A stretch of DNA of 64,000 bases, from assembly GCA_014138725.1 (NCBI GenBank), contig JACJID010000002.1, positions 1,068,001 to 1,132,000 of the forward strand, read 5' to 3'. Under the pieces are notes generated by a model, which was not told the DNA's origin, did no database searches, and saw nothing but the letters and a program-made list of their open reading frames with translations. A program made the translations under genes and the position numbers. Positions within the stretch are counted from its first letter, which is position 1. Each line of letters opens with the position of its first letter. This DNA is from Kutzneria viridogrisea (GTDB lineage Bacteria > Actinomycetota > Actinomycetes > Mycobacteriales > Pseudonocardiaceae). Below, one piece after another: positions 6,851 through 18,285 of the stretch.

Positions 6851-9274
6851 CTACTCCTCGTCCCCGGAACCGCCCCCGTCGCCGCCGCGGATCGTGTAGA
6901 GCACGTTCTCCAACTCGTCCGGCTTGATCAGCACCTCGCGGGCCTTCGACCCCTCGGAGGGCCCGACGACGCCCCGGGTCTCCAGCAGGTCCATCAGGCG
7001 GCCCGCCTTGGCGAAGCCCACGCGCAGCTTGCGCTGCAGCATCGAGGTGGAGCCGAACTGGCTGGTCACGATCAGCTCGGTGGCCTGCAGCAGCAGGTCC
7101 AGGTCGTCGCCGATGTCGGCGTCGATCTCCTTCTTCTCGCCCGCCTTGGCCGAGGTGACGCCGTCGGTGTAGTCCGGCTGCGCCTGGTCCCTGGTGAACG
7201 CCACGATCTTGTTGATCTCGTCGTCACCGACGTAGGCGCCCTGGATGCGGACCGGCTTGCCCGCGCCCATCGGCAGGTACAGCCCGTCGCCCATGCCGAT
7301 CAGCTTCTCGGCGCCGGGCTGGTCCAGGATGACCCGCGAGTCGGTCAGCGAGGAGGTGGCGAAGGCCAGCCGCGAGGGCACGTTGGTCTTGATCAGACCG
7401 GTGACCACGTCCACCGAGGGCCGCTGCGTGGCCAGCACCAGGTGGATGCCCGCGGCACGGGCCTTCTGCGTGATCCGCACGATGGCGTCCTCGACGTCGC
7501 GCGGGGCCGTCATCATCAGGTCGGCCAGCTCGTCCACGATGGCGAGGATGTACGGCCTGGGCCGGTACTCCCGCTCGCTGCCCGGCGGGGCGGTGATCTC
7601 CCCGGAGCGCACCTTGCGGTTGAAGTCGTCGATGTGCCGCACCCGGTTGACCTGCATGTCCTGGTAGCGCTGCTCCATCTCCTCCACCAGCCAGGCCAGC
7701 GCCGCTGCGGCCTTCTTCGGCTGGGTGATGATGGGCGTGATCAGGTGCGGGATGCCCTCGTACGGGGTGAGCTCGACCATCTTCGGGTCGATCAGGATCA
7801 TCCTGCACTCGTCGGGCGTGGCCCTGGCCAGCAGGGACACCAGCATGGAGTTGACGAAGCTGGACTTACCGGAACCGGTGGAACCGGCCACCAGCAGGTG
7901 CGGCATCTTCGCCAGGTTCGCCGTGACGAACGCGCCCTCGATGTCCTTGCCCAGCCCCACCACCAGCGGGTGGGTGTCCTTGACCGTCTCCGGCGCGCGC
8001 AGCACGTCGCCCAGCCGCACCATCTCGCGGTCGCTGTTGGGCACCTCGATGCCCACCGCGGACTTGCCCGGGATCGGCGCGAGCAGGCGCACGTTGTCCG
8101 TGGCCGCCGCATAGGCGATGTTCTTCGTCAGCGCGGTGATCTTCTCGACCTTCACGCCGGGCCCGAGCTCAACCTCGTAGCGGGTCACCGTCGGGCCACG
8201 GGTGAAGCCGGTCACCTGGGCGTCGATGGAGAACTGCTCCAGCACGCCCGTGATCGCCTCGATCATGGATTCGTTGGCGCGGCTGCGGGTCTTGGGCGGG
8301 TCGCCGTCCTGCAGCACGTCCAGCGAGGGCAACTGGTAGTCGCCCTCCACGGTGCGCGTCGGGGCGGGCGGTGGCTTGGGCTTGCTCTTCTCCGGCGTGG
8401 GCTTGGCGGCACGCACCGGCGGCGCCGGCTCGTCCACCGGCAGTTCGAGCTGTTCGGCGGCGGAGGGCTCCTCGTCCATGCTGGCCTGGCGCCGGCGGGA
8501 GGGCCTGCGCAGCCGCACCGAGGACGGGTCCTTCTCCGTGATGTCCTCGTCGGCCGCCTTGCCCCTGCCGCTCCTCTTCTTGTTGCCGGTCTCCTCGGCC
8601 GGTTCCTCGGCCCGGTGACCGGTCACCAGGTCCCGCAGCCGGTTGGGCACCTCGCGGACCGGCGTGCCGGTCAGCAGCAGCAGGCCGTACACGGCGACCA
8701 GCGCGAGCAGCGGCACGGCCACCCACGCGGTGAGGCCCTGGGCCAGGAAGTTGCCCGCCATCCAGCCGATGGCGCCCCCGGCGTGGTCGCCCTCCGTGGG
8801 CGTGGGCGGCGCGCCCAGCAGCAGGTGCAGCAGCCCCAGCACGGCGAGCACGAACAGCGTCGCCCCGACGACGAGCCGCGGGCGGGTCTCCGGGGTCGGG
8901 TCGGTGCGCATCAGCACGATGCCGAAGCCGAGCAGGACCGCGGGCAGCACGAACGCGGCACTGCCGATGCAGGCGCGCACCGCGCTGTCCAGCCAGCCGC
9001 CGACCGGCCCGCCCGCGTGCCACCACACCCCGGCCGCCACCACGACGGCCAGCGCGATCAGCACCAGGGCCACGCCGTCCCTGCGGTGCGCGGGGTCCAG
9101 TTCCTTGGTACGCCCCACCGCGCGCGCGATGCCGCCGACTCCCCTGGCCAGCACGCCCCAGGTCTTGCGGACAGCTGTGCCGCCGGAGGCCGGTTTGCGC
9201 GCGGGTGCCTTGCCACGGGGCTTGGTGGTCCTCCCGCGGCTCGTGCTCCGTTTCGTCGTCGTCCGGCCAGCCAT
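6851..9274 (-). CDS. ftsK: DNA translocase FtsK/SpoIIIE
   Basis: The 807-residue protein starts at an ATG (9274) followed by a basic N-tail. Several membrane segments lie in the first ~200 residues, then an acidic/basic linker, then the RecA-like motor with Walker A GSTGSGKSS. It ends in a gamma winged-helix domain (FGSTSMLQRKLRVGFAKAGRLMD...). Known role: hexameric ATP-driven pump that moves chromosome termini through the closing septum and reads oriented KOPS/FRS sequences through gamma. The length and order match the actinobacterial family. It is divergent from the EamA gene. Confidence 0.95.
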   Translation of the reverse strand: MAGRTTTKRSTSRGRTTKPRGKAPARKPASGGTAVRKTWGVLARGVGGIARAVGRTKELDPAHRRDGVALVLIALAVVVAAGVWWHAGGPVGGWLDSAVRACIGSAAFVLPAVLLGFGIVLMRTDPTPETRPRLVVGATLFVLAVLGLLHLLLGAPPTPTEGDHAGGAIGWMAGNFLAQGLTAWVAVPLLALVAVYGLLLLTGTPVREVPNRLRDLVTGHRAEEPAEETGNKKRSGRGKAADEDITEKDPSSVRLRRPSRRRQASMDEEPSAAEQLELPVDEPAPPVRAAKPTPEKSKPKPPPAPTRTVEGDYQLPSLDVLQDGDPPKTRSRANESMIEAITGVLEQFSIDAQVTGFTRGPTVTRYEVELGPGVKVEKITALTKNIAYAAATDNVRLLAPIPGKSAVGIEVPNSDREMVRLGDVLRAPETVKDTHPLVVGLGKDIEGAFVTANLAKMPHLLVAGSTGSGKSSFVNSMLVSLLARATPDECRMILIDPKMVELTPYEGIPHLITPIITQPKKAAAALAWLVEEMEQRYQDMQVNRVRHIDDFNRKVRSGEITAPPGSEREYRPRPYILAIVDELADLMMTAPRDVEDAIVRITQKARAAGIHLVLATQRPSVDVVTGLIKTNVPSRLAFATSSLTDSRVILDQPGAEKLIGMGDGLYLPMGAGKPVRIQGAYVGDDEINKIVAFTRDQAQPDYTDGVTSAKAGEKKEIDADIGDDLDLLLQATELIVTSQFGSTSMLQRKLRVGFAKAGRLMDLLETRGVVGPSEGSKAREVLIKPDELENVLYTIRGGDGGGSGDEE

Positions 9275-9378
9275 GCCCCATACGGTAGCCCCAGACACAC
9301 CAGTCCCATTGGTCACGCGCTGAGGAGGGTGCCGAAACTGACCCGGGATTGTCAGAGGTGTCGGGCAGACTCGCAACC

Positions 9379-10317
9379 GTGACCACTCAGCTGTCCACAC
9401 CGGTCGGCCGACGTGCGGGCGCCACCGCGCTGACCGTGCTGTCGGCCGTGGCCTTCGGCGCCTCGGGCCCGCTTGCCAGGGCCGCGATGGACGCCGGGCT
9501 GAGCGCCCCGCAGGTGACCACCGCCCGCATCCTGCTGGCCGCGCTCATCCTGCTCGCGGGCTACCTGCCGCTGCGCGGCCTGCCCCGGTTCCGGCGTGAC
9601 CAGTGGCAGGTGCTGCTGGGCTACGCGCTGCTCGGTGTCGCCGGGGTGCAGCTGCTGTTCTTCGTGGCGGTGTCGCGGATCCCGGTCGGGGTGGCGATGC
9701 TGCTGGAGTTCCTCGCGCCGGTGCTGGTGGCGCTGTGGATCCGGTTCGTGCGCCGCACCCGATTACCCCACCTGATGTGGGTGGGCACCGCGTTCGCCGT
9801 GCTGGGCCTGGCCATGGTGGCGCAGGTCTGGGAGGGGCTGCGCCTGGACGGCCTCGGCCTGCTGGCCGGGCTGGGCACCGCGATCTGCACAGCCGCGTAC
9901 TACCTGCTCGGTGAGCACGCGGCGAGCAAGGGCGATCCGTTGGCGCTGACCGCGGCGGCGATGGTCATCGGCGGTGTTGTGGTCAGCGTGGTGAGCCCGC
10001 CGTGGAGCATTCCGCTGTCCACGTTGTCCGCACCCACCAAGATCGGCGTACCGGTGTGGCTGCTGCTCGTCCTGCTGGCCGGGCTGGCCACCGCCTTCGC
10101 CTACGTCACCGGCATCCTGGCGTTGCGGCACCTGCCCTCCGCGGTGGCCGCCGTGCTCGGGCTGATCGAGCCGGTCGTCGCCGCGGCCGGGGCCTGGCTG
10201 CTGCTTGGCCAGGCGCTGACCGTGCCGCAGGTGATCGGCGCCGCGGTGCTGCTGGCCGGTGCCGCGCTGGTGCAGTTCGCCAGCGGACGCAGGCTGGAGC
10301 CCGAGCCGTTGCCCTAG
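9379..10317 (+). CDS. EamA/RhtA-family drug/metabolite transporter
   Basis: The 312-residue protein has about ten hydrophobic segments in two EamA repeats (first near TVLSAVAFGASGPLARAAMDAG, second near LLAGLATAFAYVTGILALRHLPS). Known role of the family: export of amino acids or small metabolites. The GTG at 9379 is chosen over a TTG at 9349 because it starts directly before the first repeat. The stop overlaps the convergent lanC stop by 4 nt (10314-10317). I see nothing linking it functionally to the lanthipeptide genes. Confidence 0.85.
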   Translation: MTTQLSTPVGRRAGATALTVLSAVAFGASGPLARAAMDAGLSAPQVTTARILLAALILLAGYLPLRGLPRFRRDQWQVLLGYALLGVAGVQLLFFVAVSRIPVGVAMLLEFLAPVLVALWIRFVRRTRLPHLMWVGTAFAVLGLAMVAQVWEGLRLDGLGLLAGLGTAICTAAYYLLGEHAASKGDPLALTAAAMVIGGVVVSVVSPPWSIPLSTLSAPTKIGVPVWLLLVLLAGLATAFAYVTGILALRHLPSAVAAVLGLIEPVVAAAGAWLLLGQALTVPQVIGAAVLLAGAALVQFASGRRLEPEPLP

Positions 10318-11585
10318 TCCAACAGCAGGATCGTGTCCCACTCGGTGGTCGGCGGCCGACCGTTCGCGTAGGCGTTGAGTGCGAGCGCGATGCCCACACC
10401 GCCTTCCAGCAGCCCCGGCATGTCCAGGTGCACCTCGGCCGCCGCCTGCCAGTAGCGGTAGCCGAACGGCACCTCTGGGGTGAAGTCGCGCACGAGGCGC
10501 TGTGCGAGGTCGTCGGCGGCCTTCGCCAGCTCGGGATCGGAGGTGTCCCAGGCGAATCGGCACACGGTGTGCAACAGGCCGGCCCAGCCGTGGCACAGGC
10601 TGTGGTCGGTGATGCCCCACTGCCGCTCGGGACGGGCGAGCATCGCGCGCATCGCTTCCGCGGCCGACTCGACCAGGTCGGTCCGGTCCAGCGCTCGGCC
10701 CGCGAGCAGTAGCGCGCGAGCCGTTCCCGGCGTGCCGTAGCACCAGGCGGCACGGGCCGGTGGTGGCACAAGCGAGTCGCGGTCCAGGTAGTAGCTGAGC
10801 GGGATGTGCGCGGTCCAGTAGGAGCCAGCGGTGTCCTGCTCGCGCCACAGCACGAGCCACTCCGCCATGCGCTGGATCGCCTCGTCCTGGCCCGGAACCC
10901 GCACGCCGAGACGCCACGCGACCGCCAACAACGCGAGCGGGCCTGGAAACCCGTGCGCCAGGCCGAAGTTGACCTGCCCGTCCTCGTAGCCGGGGCGGAT
11001 CATCGTGGTGGGCGTGCAGTCGTACCACCAGCCCGGCACCTCGACCCCGCGCCAGGTGAAGTCCCCGGCCAGCTCGGTCAGGCAGGACAGCACCTCCCGT
11101 GCCGCCTCGTGCCCGCGGTGCAGCAGGTACCGGCCGACCCCGCTGAGCCCCTGCACGACGTCGATCACCGAGGGCGCCGTGGGCCGGTTCGCGCGCTGCA
11201 CCCCGACGAGCCAGCGCGCGTGCACCGCCATGTGCTCGTCGAGCCGGGTGAGCATCGCGGCGTAGTCCTCCGGCTGTCGTGCCGCCACCCGCACAGCACT
11301 GGCCAGCGCGCCAAGGCCCTCGAACGCCCCACGTGGTTGCTGGGTCTTGGTGTCCTCGGCCGCACGCGCGAGGAAGCGGTGGGCCTTCTCCTTGTCGCCG
11401 AGTTCGGCGTGCAGCAGTGCGGGCGCCGCGTGCCCCCTCGACAACGAAGTCGGTTCCCAGACCGGCGATGGGCTGCCCGCCACGTCCACGTGCGTGCCGT
11501 GTGCGGTCGTCGCGGCGTGCACCGCGTCCGGATCGCTCAACCGCGCCGCGAGTTCCGCCACCACTTCCGCTGCCGACGAGGTCAT
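10314..11585 (-). CDS. LanC-like lanthionine cyclase
   Basis: The 423-residue LanC-like protein carries the three zinc ligands of the family: C282 in WCYGTPG, and C331-H332 in CHGWAG. It also has the family landmarks GLAHGFPG and the C-terminal PGLLEGGVGIALAL. Known reaction: Zn-dependent addition of Cys thiols to dehydroalanine/dehydrobutyrine to form (methyl)lanthionine. The ATG at 11585 overlaps the lanB stop (ATGA), so translation is coupled. With lanB and the small precursor it completes a class I lanthipeptide maturation set. All ligands are present, so it should be active. Confidence 0.92.
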   Translation of the reverse strand: MTSSAAEVVAELAARLSDPDAVHAATTAHGTHVDVAGSPSPVWEPTSLSRGHAAPALLHAELGDKEKAHRFLARAAEDTKTQQPRGAFEGLGALASAVRVAARQPEDYAAMLTRLDEHMAVHARWLVGVQRANRPTAPSVIDVVQGLSGVGRYLLHRGHEAAREVLSCLTELAGDFTWRGVEVPGWWYDCTPTTMIRPGYEDGQVNFGLAHGFPGPLALLAVAWRLGVRVPGQDEAIQRMAEWLVLWREQDTAGSYWTAHIPLSYYLDRDSLVPPPARAAWCYGTPGTARALLLAGRALDRTDLVESAAEAMRAMLARPERQWGITDHSLCHGWAGLLHTVCRFAWDTSDPELAKAADDLAQRLVRDFTPEVPFGYRYWQAAAEVHLDMPGLLEGGVGIALALNAYANGRPPTTEWDTILLLD

Positions 11586-14542
11586 CCGCGGTGCCGCAGC
11601 TTTCCCAGGTAGGCGCGGACCACACCGCGCAGCACCCCGAAGGACCGCTGCTCGGCCTGTCGGTCCGCACCGAGCAGTCGGTTCGCGTGCATGTGCAGGA
11701 TGCTGCTCGCGTCGGTCGCCCCGGCCAGGGCACGCCACTTGGCGGCGGCTTCGGCTCGGCGCTGCCACGTGTCGAGCAGCGCCGGTCCGCCGTCGAGTTG
11801 GCGCAACTCGTCCCAGCGCAGGCTCGGGTCCACGAAGCGCAACGCCACGTCGCGGTGCGTGCGGAACGAGTTCTGCAACTCGACCGGGAAGGCGTCCACG
11901 ACCCAGCGCATCCAGTCCGCACCGCCGACGCTGCCGAGCAGGTCGGCGTGGTTCATCGCGGCGAGCACCTCGACCGGGATCGGGAGCGCACCTCGATCGC
12001 GCAAGCGAAGCTGCTCCAGGACCGCGAGGCTGTCAGCGTGGAACAACTCCTCGGCGGCCCGCATCGCTCCGGGACCGCCGTAGCGCTGCACCTCGGGCTC
12101 GTAGCTGTCGAGCACGAACTTGCGGATCGCACCGCGTTCGACAGCGCCGACGGCCCAGTCGCGCAGCTCGGGCAGCACCTCAGCGTTGAGCAGATCAGCC
12201 GGGCCGTGCAGCCGCAGGCGCAGGTGCGCGTCGGGGTCCCGGTAGCGCACGAAGAACCAGCGGTCCACGCAGTCGTGCTCGACCAGCCTGGCGAACTCCC
12301 TGCTCAGCAGGCTGTCCTGCAGGTCGGCGAGCAGGTACAGCTTGGCGTGCAGCCACTCGCTCCCCGGATGGTATACGACATTCGATGTGCAATCGGCGGG
12401 CGTGACCTCCGGGCGCTCCGCCTGCGAAAGCAGCGAGACCACCACCTCGTTGGCGTGACCGCCCGTCCAGCCCAGTTCACCGTCCGGTACTTCGTATACG
12501 ATGTGCGATTGCCTCTTGATCAGCTGGGTGCGCAGCAGCCGCTGGTGCAGCGGCACGGTCAGGTCCAGGTCCACGTGGTGGTCGAACACGCTCACCCGCA
12601 CCAGGTCAGGCACCGACCAGTGGTGTCGCCACTGAGCGAGGGCACGCAGCCACACCTCCCACGGGGTCCGCTCCTCGCACAGCACCGGGTCGGGCCGCCA
12701 CCGAGCAGGCGCGAGCACGGTCCGCCCGCATCGGACACGTGGCAAGCGGGGCAGCACGTCCGCGCGGCCCCACTGCCACGGGGTCCACGGACGGGTACCG
12801 CTCACAGCCACGGCGTTCACGAACCTCGCCACGTTCGGCGCCGACTTCTGCAGGTTCAGCATGTGCGGTGCCACAACTGACACCTCGTGCCACGTGGACC
12901 GGTCCACCAGGTAGAACCGCTCGGAGGTGGCGCCGACCGCGAGATCGCGGACGTCGAGCACCCGGTCGTCGTCCGGGTCGGCGAACGTACCGATCGGCAC
13001 CATGCGGTCACTGACCACGGGTGCGAGCACCACGTTCTCGGACCGGGCCTGAGCGGGCTGGAACACCAGCTGCACGCGATCTCCGAGCAGCTGGCGCAAC
13101 CGCTCCTCGCCGTCCAGCAACTCCGTGAACCGGCCCGACATGGCGCCAGCGGTGACCGACCCGCCAGCGCTGGCCACGGCGAGCTGGAACTCACCTCGGG
13201 TGAGCGCCTCGGGTGAGCGCGCGAAGACCTGCACGCAGAGGTCGAGCGACCTCGTCGGCGACAGGGCGCCGTCGTGCGCGAGCGAATCGACCAGTTCCTC
13301 GTCGAGCACGACCTCGTCCAGCAGCGCCAACCGCGCCACGATCTCGTCGCGGCTCACGGGGTACGAGGGCTCGTCGGGTGCGACGCGGTCCCCACCGGGC
13401 ACCTGATACCCCGCCGGCGGCCCGAGCCCCACGTGCGGATCGAGCAGGTCGAGCACGCTCACCGTGCGGTCCACTCCGTAGCGCTCCAGGAAGGCGGCGT
13501 GGTACTCGCGCAGGTAGGACACGCCGTCCACAGCCGGGGCGAGCCGCCACAGCACCGACGCGACCCGCTCGGTTTCGCGGAGCACCTCAGCTGGCAGCAC
13601 CACGTCGGCGTCCACGCGCAGGTCGACCTGGATCGGCGCCTTGTCGGTGCTGGCCAGTTCGCCCATCGCCGACACAGCACGGCGCCACGCGTCTTGCCCC
13701 TCGCCGAGCGGCCGTCGTGCGTAGTCGCCCAACAGGCGCTGGACGTGTCGCAGCTCGGCAACGGCCGGGTCGTCCACCTCGGCGAGCCGCGTCAGGACGT
13801 GGCCCAAGCGGTCCGGCTCGTCGAGCACGGCGGTGACGTCGGTGAGCAGGACCTCGCGCTCCACCAGCTCACCGAGCATGCGGTCGATGACCTCGTCGGC
13901 GGAACCGGCGAACTCGTCACGGAGTCGGCCGCGCAGCACATCGTATGCAATAGGCGATCGGGCGAGGCGGAGCACGGCGCTGACCGCGGGCGAGCAGCCG
14001 ATGGACAGTTCACGATCGCCGTTGCGCACGTAGGGCAGCACGAGCCGAGGCCCGCGCACGAGGCACAGGTTGTTCACGACAACACGCATCGCATCGCGCA
14101 CCGAGGGCCTGCGGCGCAGCTCGGTCAGCACGCTGGCGAGCCACTCCGCGTCCGGGCGCACCCCCTTGACGTGGTCCGCGCCCCACGAGAACCGGGCATC
14201 TGGCCCCGATGAGCTCGGGCAGACCCCGGCGAGCAGTCCGAACGGGGTGGGGCGACTGGCCATGCGCAGCACGTACCGGGTCGCGGCGAACGCGGCACGT
14301 TCCAGCTTCGCGCGGTCCACCGGCCGCCCCTCGTGCACCTTGGCCAGGGTCGCGGCGAGCGAGGCGCTGGACACCTCGATCGCCTCGTGCACGAGCGGGT
14401 CCTTGGTGAGGTCGCGCAGGTAGTCGGCGAGCCGCTGCTCGTAGCCCTCCTGCTCGGGCGCCAGGTCGACCCGCGTGAGATCGGCGCGCGTGCCGGGCAG
14501 CGCCGCGAGCCGGACCACCGCGTGATCAGCCGCTTGGAACAT
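11582..14542 (-). CDS. Full-length class I lanthipeptide dehydratase (LanB)
   Basis: The 986-residue LanB has an N-terminal glutamylation domain (YVLRMASRPTPFGLLAG near residues 90-110 is the family signature). Its C-terminal ~280 residues form the elimination domain (WFFVRYRDPDAHLRLRLHG and DSYEPEVQRYGG). Known reaction: glutamyl-tRNA-dependent glutamylation of Ser/Thr in the precursor, followed by elimination to dehydroamino acids. The ATG at 14542 has AGGGGGA upstream. Both domains are in one chain, which separates it from the split dehydratases of thiopeptides. It lies 67 nt downstream of lanA, with a hairpin between. Short AT-rich motifs (GTATACGA type) recur inside the gene. Confidence 0.93.
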   Translation of the reverse strand: MFQAADHAVVRLAALPGTRADLTRVDLAPEQEGYEQRLADYLRDLTKDPLVHEAIEVSSASLAATLAKVHEGRPVDRAKLERAAFAATRYVLRMASRPTPFGLLAGVCPSSSGPDARFSWGADHVKGVRPDAEWLASVLTELRRRPSVRDAMRVVVNNLCLVRGPRLVLPYVRNGDRELSIGCSPAVSAVLRLARSPIAYDVLRGRLRDEFAGSADEVIDRMLGELVEREVLLTDVTAVLDEPDRLGHVLTRLAEVDDPAVAELRHVQRLLGDYARRPLGEGQDAWRRAVSAMGELASTDKAPIQVDLRVDADVVLPAEVLRETERVASVLWRLAPAVDGVSYLREYHAAFLERYGVDRTVSVLDLLDPHVGLGPPAGYQVPGGDRVAPDEPSYPVSRDEIVARLALLDEVVLDEELVDSLAHDGALSPTRSLDLCVQVFARSPEALTRGEFQLAVASAGGSVTAGAMSGRFTELLDGEERLRQLLGDRVQLVFQPAQARSENVVLAPVVSDRMVPIGTFADPDDDRVLDVRDLAVGATSERFYLVDRSTWHEVSVVAPHMLNLQKSAPNVARFVNAVAVSGTRPWTPWQWGRADVLPRLPRVRCGRTVLAPARWRPDPVLCEERTPWEVWLRALAQWRHHWSVPDLVRVSVFDHHVDLDLTVPLHQRLLRTQLIKRQSHIVYEVPDGELGWTGGHANEVVVSLLSQAERPEVTPADCTSNVVYHPGSEWLHAKLYLLADLQDSLLSREFARLVEHDCVDRWFFVRYRDPDAHLRLRLHGPADLLNAEVLPELRDWAVGAVERGAIRKFVLDSYEPEVQRYGGPGAMRAAEELFHADSLAVLEQLRLRDRGALPIPVEVLAAMNHADLLGSVGGADWMRWVVDAFPVELQNSFRTHRDVALRFVDPSLRWDELRQLDGGPALLDTWQRRAEAAAKWRALAGATDASSILHMHANRLLGADRQAEQRSFGVLRGVVRAYLGKLRHRG

Positions 14543-14561
14543 CGTTCCCCCTGGATGCCGA

Positions 14562-14597
14562 GGTGGGTCGGCCGCGACGTGGCGCGGCCGACCCACC
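14562..14597 (-). terminator. lanA-lanB intergenic hairpin (attenuator-like)
   Basis: A perfect 15-bp inverted repeat (arms 14562-14576 and 14583-14597, loop ACGTGG) lies 12 nt after the lanA stop and 19 nt before the lanB start. No T-run follows. In many lantibiotic operons a hairpin here lets most transcripts stop after lanA, keeping precursor in excess over enzymes. I infer the same role, or 3'-end stabilisation of lanA mRNA. Confidence 0.7.
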
Positions 14598-14609
14598 AGC
14601 GGGATCAGA

Positions 14610-14768
14610 TCAACAGCAGGGCACGCACATGGCGATGCCGAGCCCGTAGGTGTTGACCGTGGTACGCGTCAGGGCGGCGTTCTCCTCGATCTCACGCACG
14701 GTGGTCTCGGTGGACGGCGCGGACGCGGGCACGACGTCGACGTCGAGCTCGAACACAGCGGTGCTCAT
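14610..14768 (-). CDS. Class I lanthipeptide precursor peptide (LanA)
   Basis: The 52-residue peptide begins MSTAVFELDVDVV, where FELDV corresponds to the FNLD/FDLDV box that LanB recognises in class I leaders. The acidic leader runs to about residue 33. The C-terminal part, TRTTVNTYGLGIAM then CVPCC, supplies four Thr (34, 36, 37, 40) and three Cys (48, 51, 52). That would allow up to three methyllanthionine rings and no Ser-derived lanthionine. The start at 14768 is preferred because GAGAGG lies about 10 nt upstream; an in-frame extension to 14879 lacks leader-like features. The leader cleavage site is not evident, and no protease or exporter gene is adjacent. The core is unlike the actinobacterial class I peptides I can recall (planosporicin, microbisporicin), apart from the terminal CC. 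Confidence 0.88.
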   Translation of the reverse strand: MSTAVFELDVDVVPASAPSTETTVREIEENAALTRTTVNTYGLGIAMCVPCC

Positions 14769-14888
14769 CCTCGTCACCTCTCGCTGCGGGATTCCCCAGT
14801 AGAACCCCCGGACCGGCAACGCTGTGTGATGCGGGCATGTCGTCACAAGAGTGACTTCAGCATCCTGCAGAGCACGCAACGGGCCAGG

Positions 14889-17518
<2,630 letters not shown>

Positions 17519-17527
17519 TCACCTGAC

Positions 17528-18154
17528 TCAGAGCCCCAGGTCCAGGCCTCGTACCCGGTTGACGGCAGTGGCGTCGCCCGCATAGTCCACAGTGGCCTGA
17601 TCACGGCCGAACGCGAGCAGCAGCAGCTCGCTGGGCTCGCCGGTGAGGGTGACGGGAGTCGGCGCCTTCTTGGCCACGATGTGCTCCCCGTTGGGGCGGC
17701 GCAGCACGATGCCGACCGGGCTGTTCCGGAAACTCATCCGCGCGGTCCTGGACAGCGCGCCCCACAGTGCGGCCTCCCTGCGCGGCTCGGGTTCGCGGGC
17801 GGTCCAGCCGGGCTGGGCGCGGCGCAGGTCCTCGTGGTGCACGAAGTACTCGGTGGCGTTGGCCAGTTCGTCCACGCCGGGGATGCCGAAGACGGACAGG
17901 GTGGGCGGGCCGCTGCGGATCAGGTCCACCAGCTTGGGCCAGGGCTTGGTGGCGAACTCGTCCTGCACGCGCTGGGTGTGCGCGGCCAGCGCGGGGATCA
18001 GGATGCCGGGCGCGGCGTCCAGCCTGCGCTCGCGGACCACCAGGTGGGCGGCGAGATCGCGGGCGGACCAGCCCTCGCACAGCGTCGGTGCATCGGGACC
18101 GAGGTCCTCGAACACCTCGCAGATCAGCCTGCGTTCCTCAGAAGCCACACCCAT
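17528..18154 (-). CDS. TIGR03085-type actinobacterial protein (maleylpyruvate isomerase N-like fold)
   Basis: The 208-residue protein starts MGVASEERRLICEVFEDLGPD and contains LCEGWSARDLAAHLVVRERR, the N-terminal four-helix signature of DinB/mycothiol-dependent maleylpyruvate-isomerase-like proteins. A VHHEDLRRAQPG histidine motif follows near the middle. The start at 18154 matches the usual MGVA-type N-terminus of the family and excludes a low-quality upstream extension that runs through the terminator hairpin. Function is not established; the fold suggests a metal- or thiol-dependent activity. Its stop is 31 nt upstream of the dapA start. Confidence 0.8.
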   Translation of the reverse strand: MGVASEERRLICEVFEDLGPDAPTLCEGWSARDLAAHLVVRERRLDAAPGILIPALAAHTQRVQDEFATKPWPKLVDLIRSGPPTLSVFGIPGVDELANATEYFVHHEDLRRAQPGWTAREPEPRREAALWGALSRTARMSFRNSPVGIVLRRPNGEHIVAKKAPTPVTLTGEPSELLLLAFGRDQATVDYAGDATAVNRVRGLDLGL

Positions 18155-18232
18155 ATACCGACGGTACGACAACGCGGTCATCGCCACCGCATCGCAGGTG
18201 GCGGTATCGGTCACATTCGACCGGAAACACAA

Positions 18233-18277
18233 CAAAAGCGGCATTCCTTGCACTTGATGCAAGGAATGCCGCTTTTG
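18233..18277. terminator. Strong Rho-independent bidirectional terminator downstream of thyX
   Basis: A perfect 20-bp stem (18233-18252 with 18258-18277, 5-nt loop CTTGA) is flanked by A4 and T4 runs at the stem ends. It lies 9 nt past the thyX stop and about 80 nt before the next minus-strand start. It is the clearest intrinsic terminator of the window. Confidence 0.88.
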
Positions 18278-18285
18278 CGTCCGGA

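Noticed and set aside
6824-9382. An 852-codon plus-strand open frame opposite ftsK
   Set aside because: It is antisense to the intact FtsK frame, has a Gln/Arg/His/Gly-rich composition typical of GC-rich antisense frames, and shows no domain.
9379-10317. Dedicated lanthipeptide exporter
   Set aside because: EamA proteins move small metabolites, the gene is on the opposite strand, and lantibiotic export normally uses ABC transporters.
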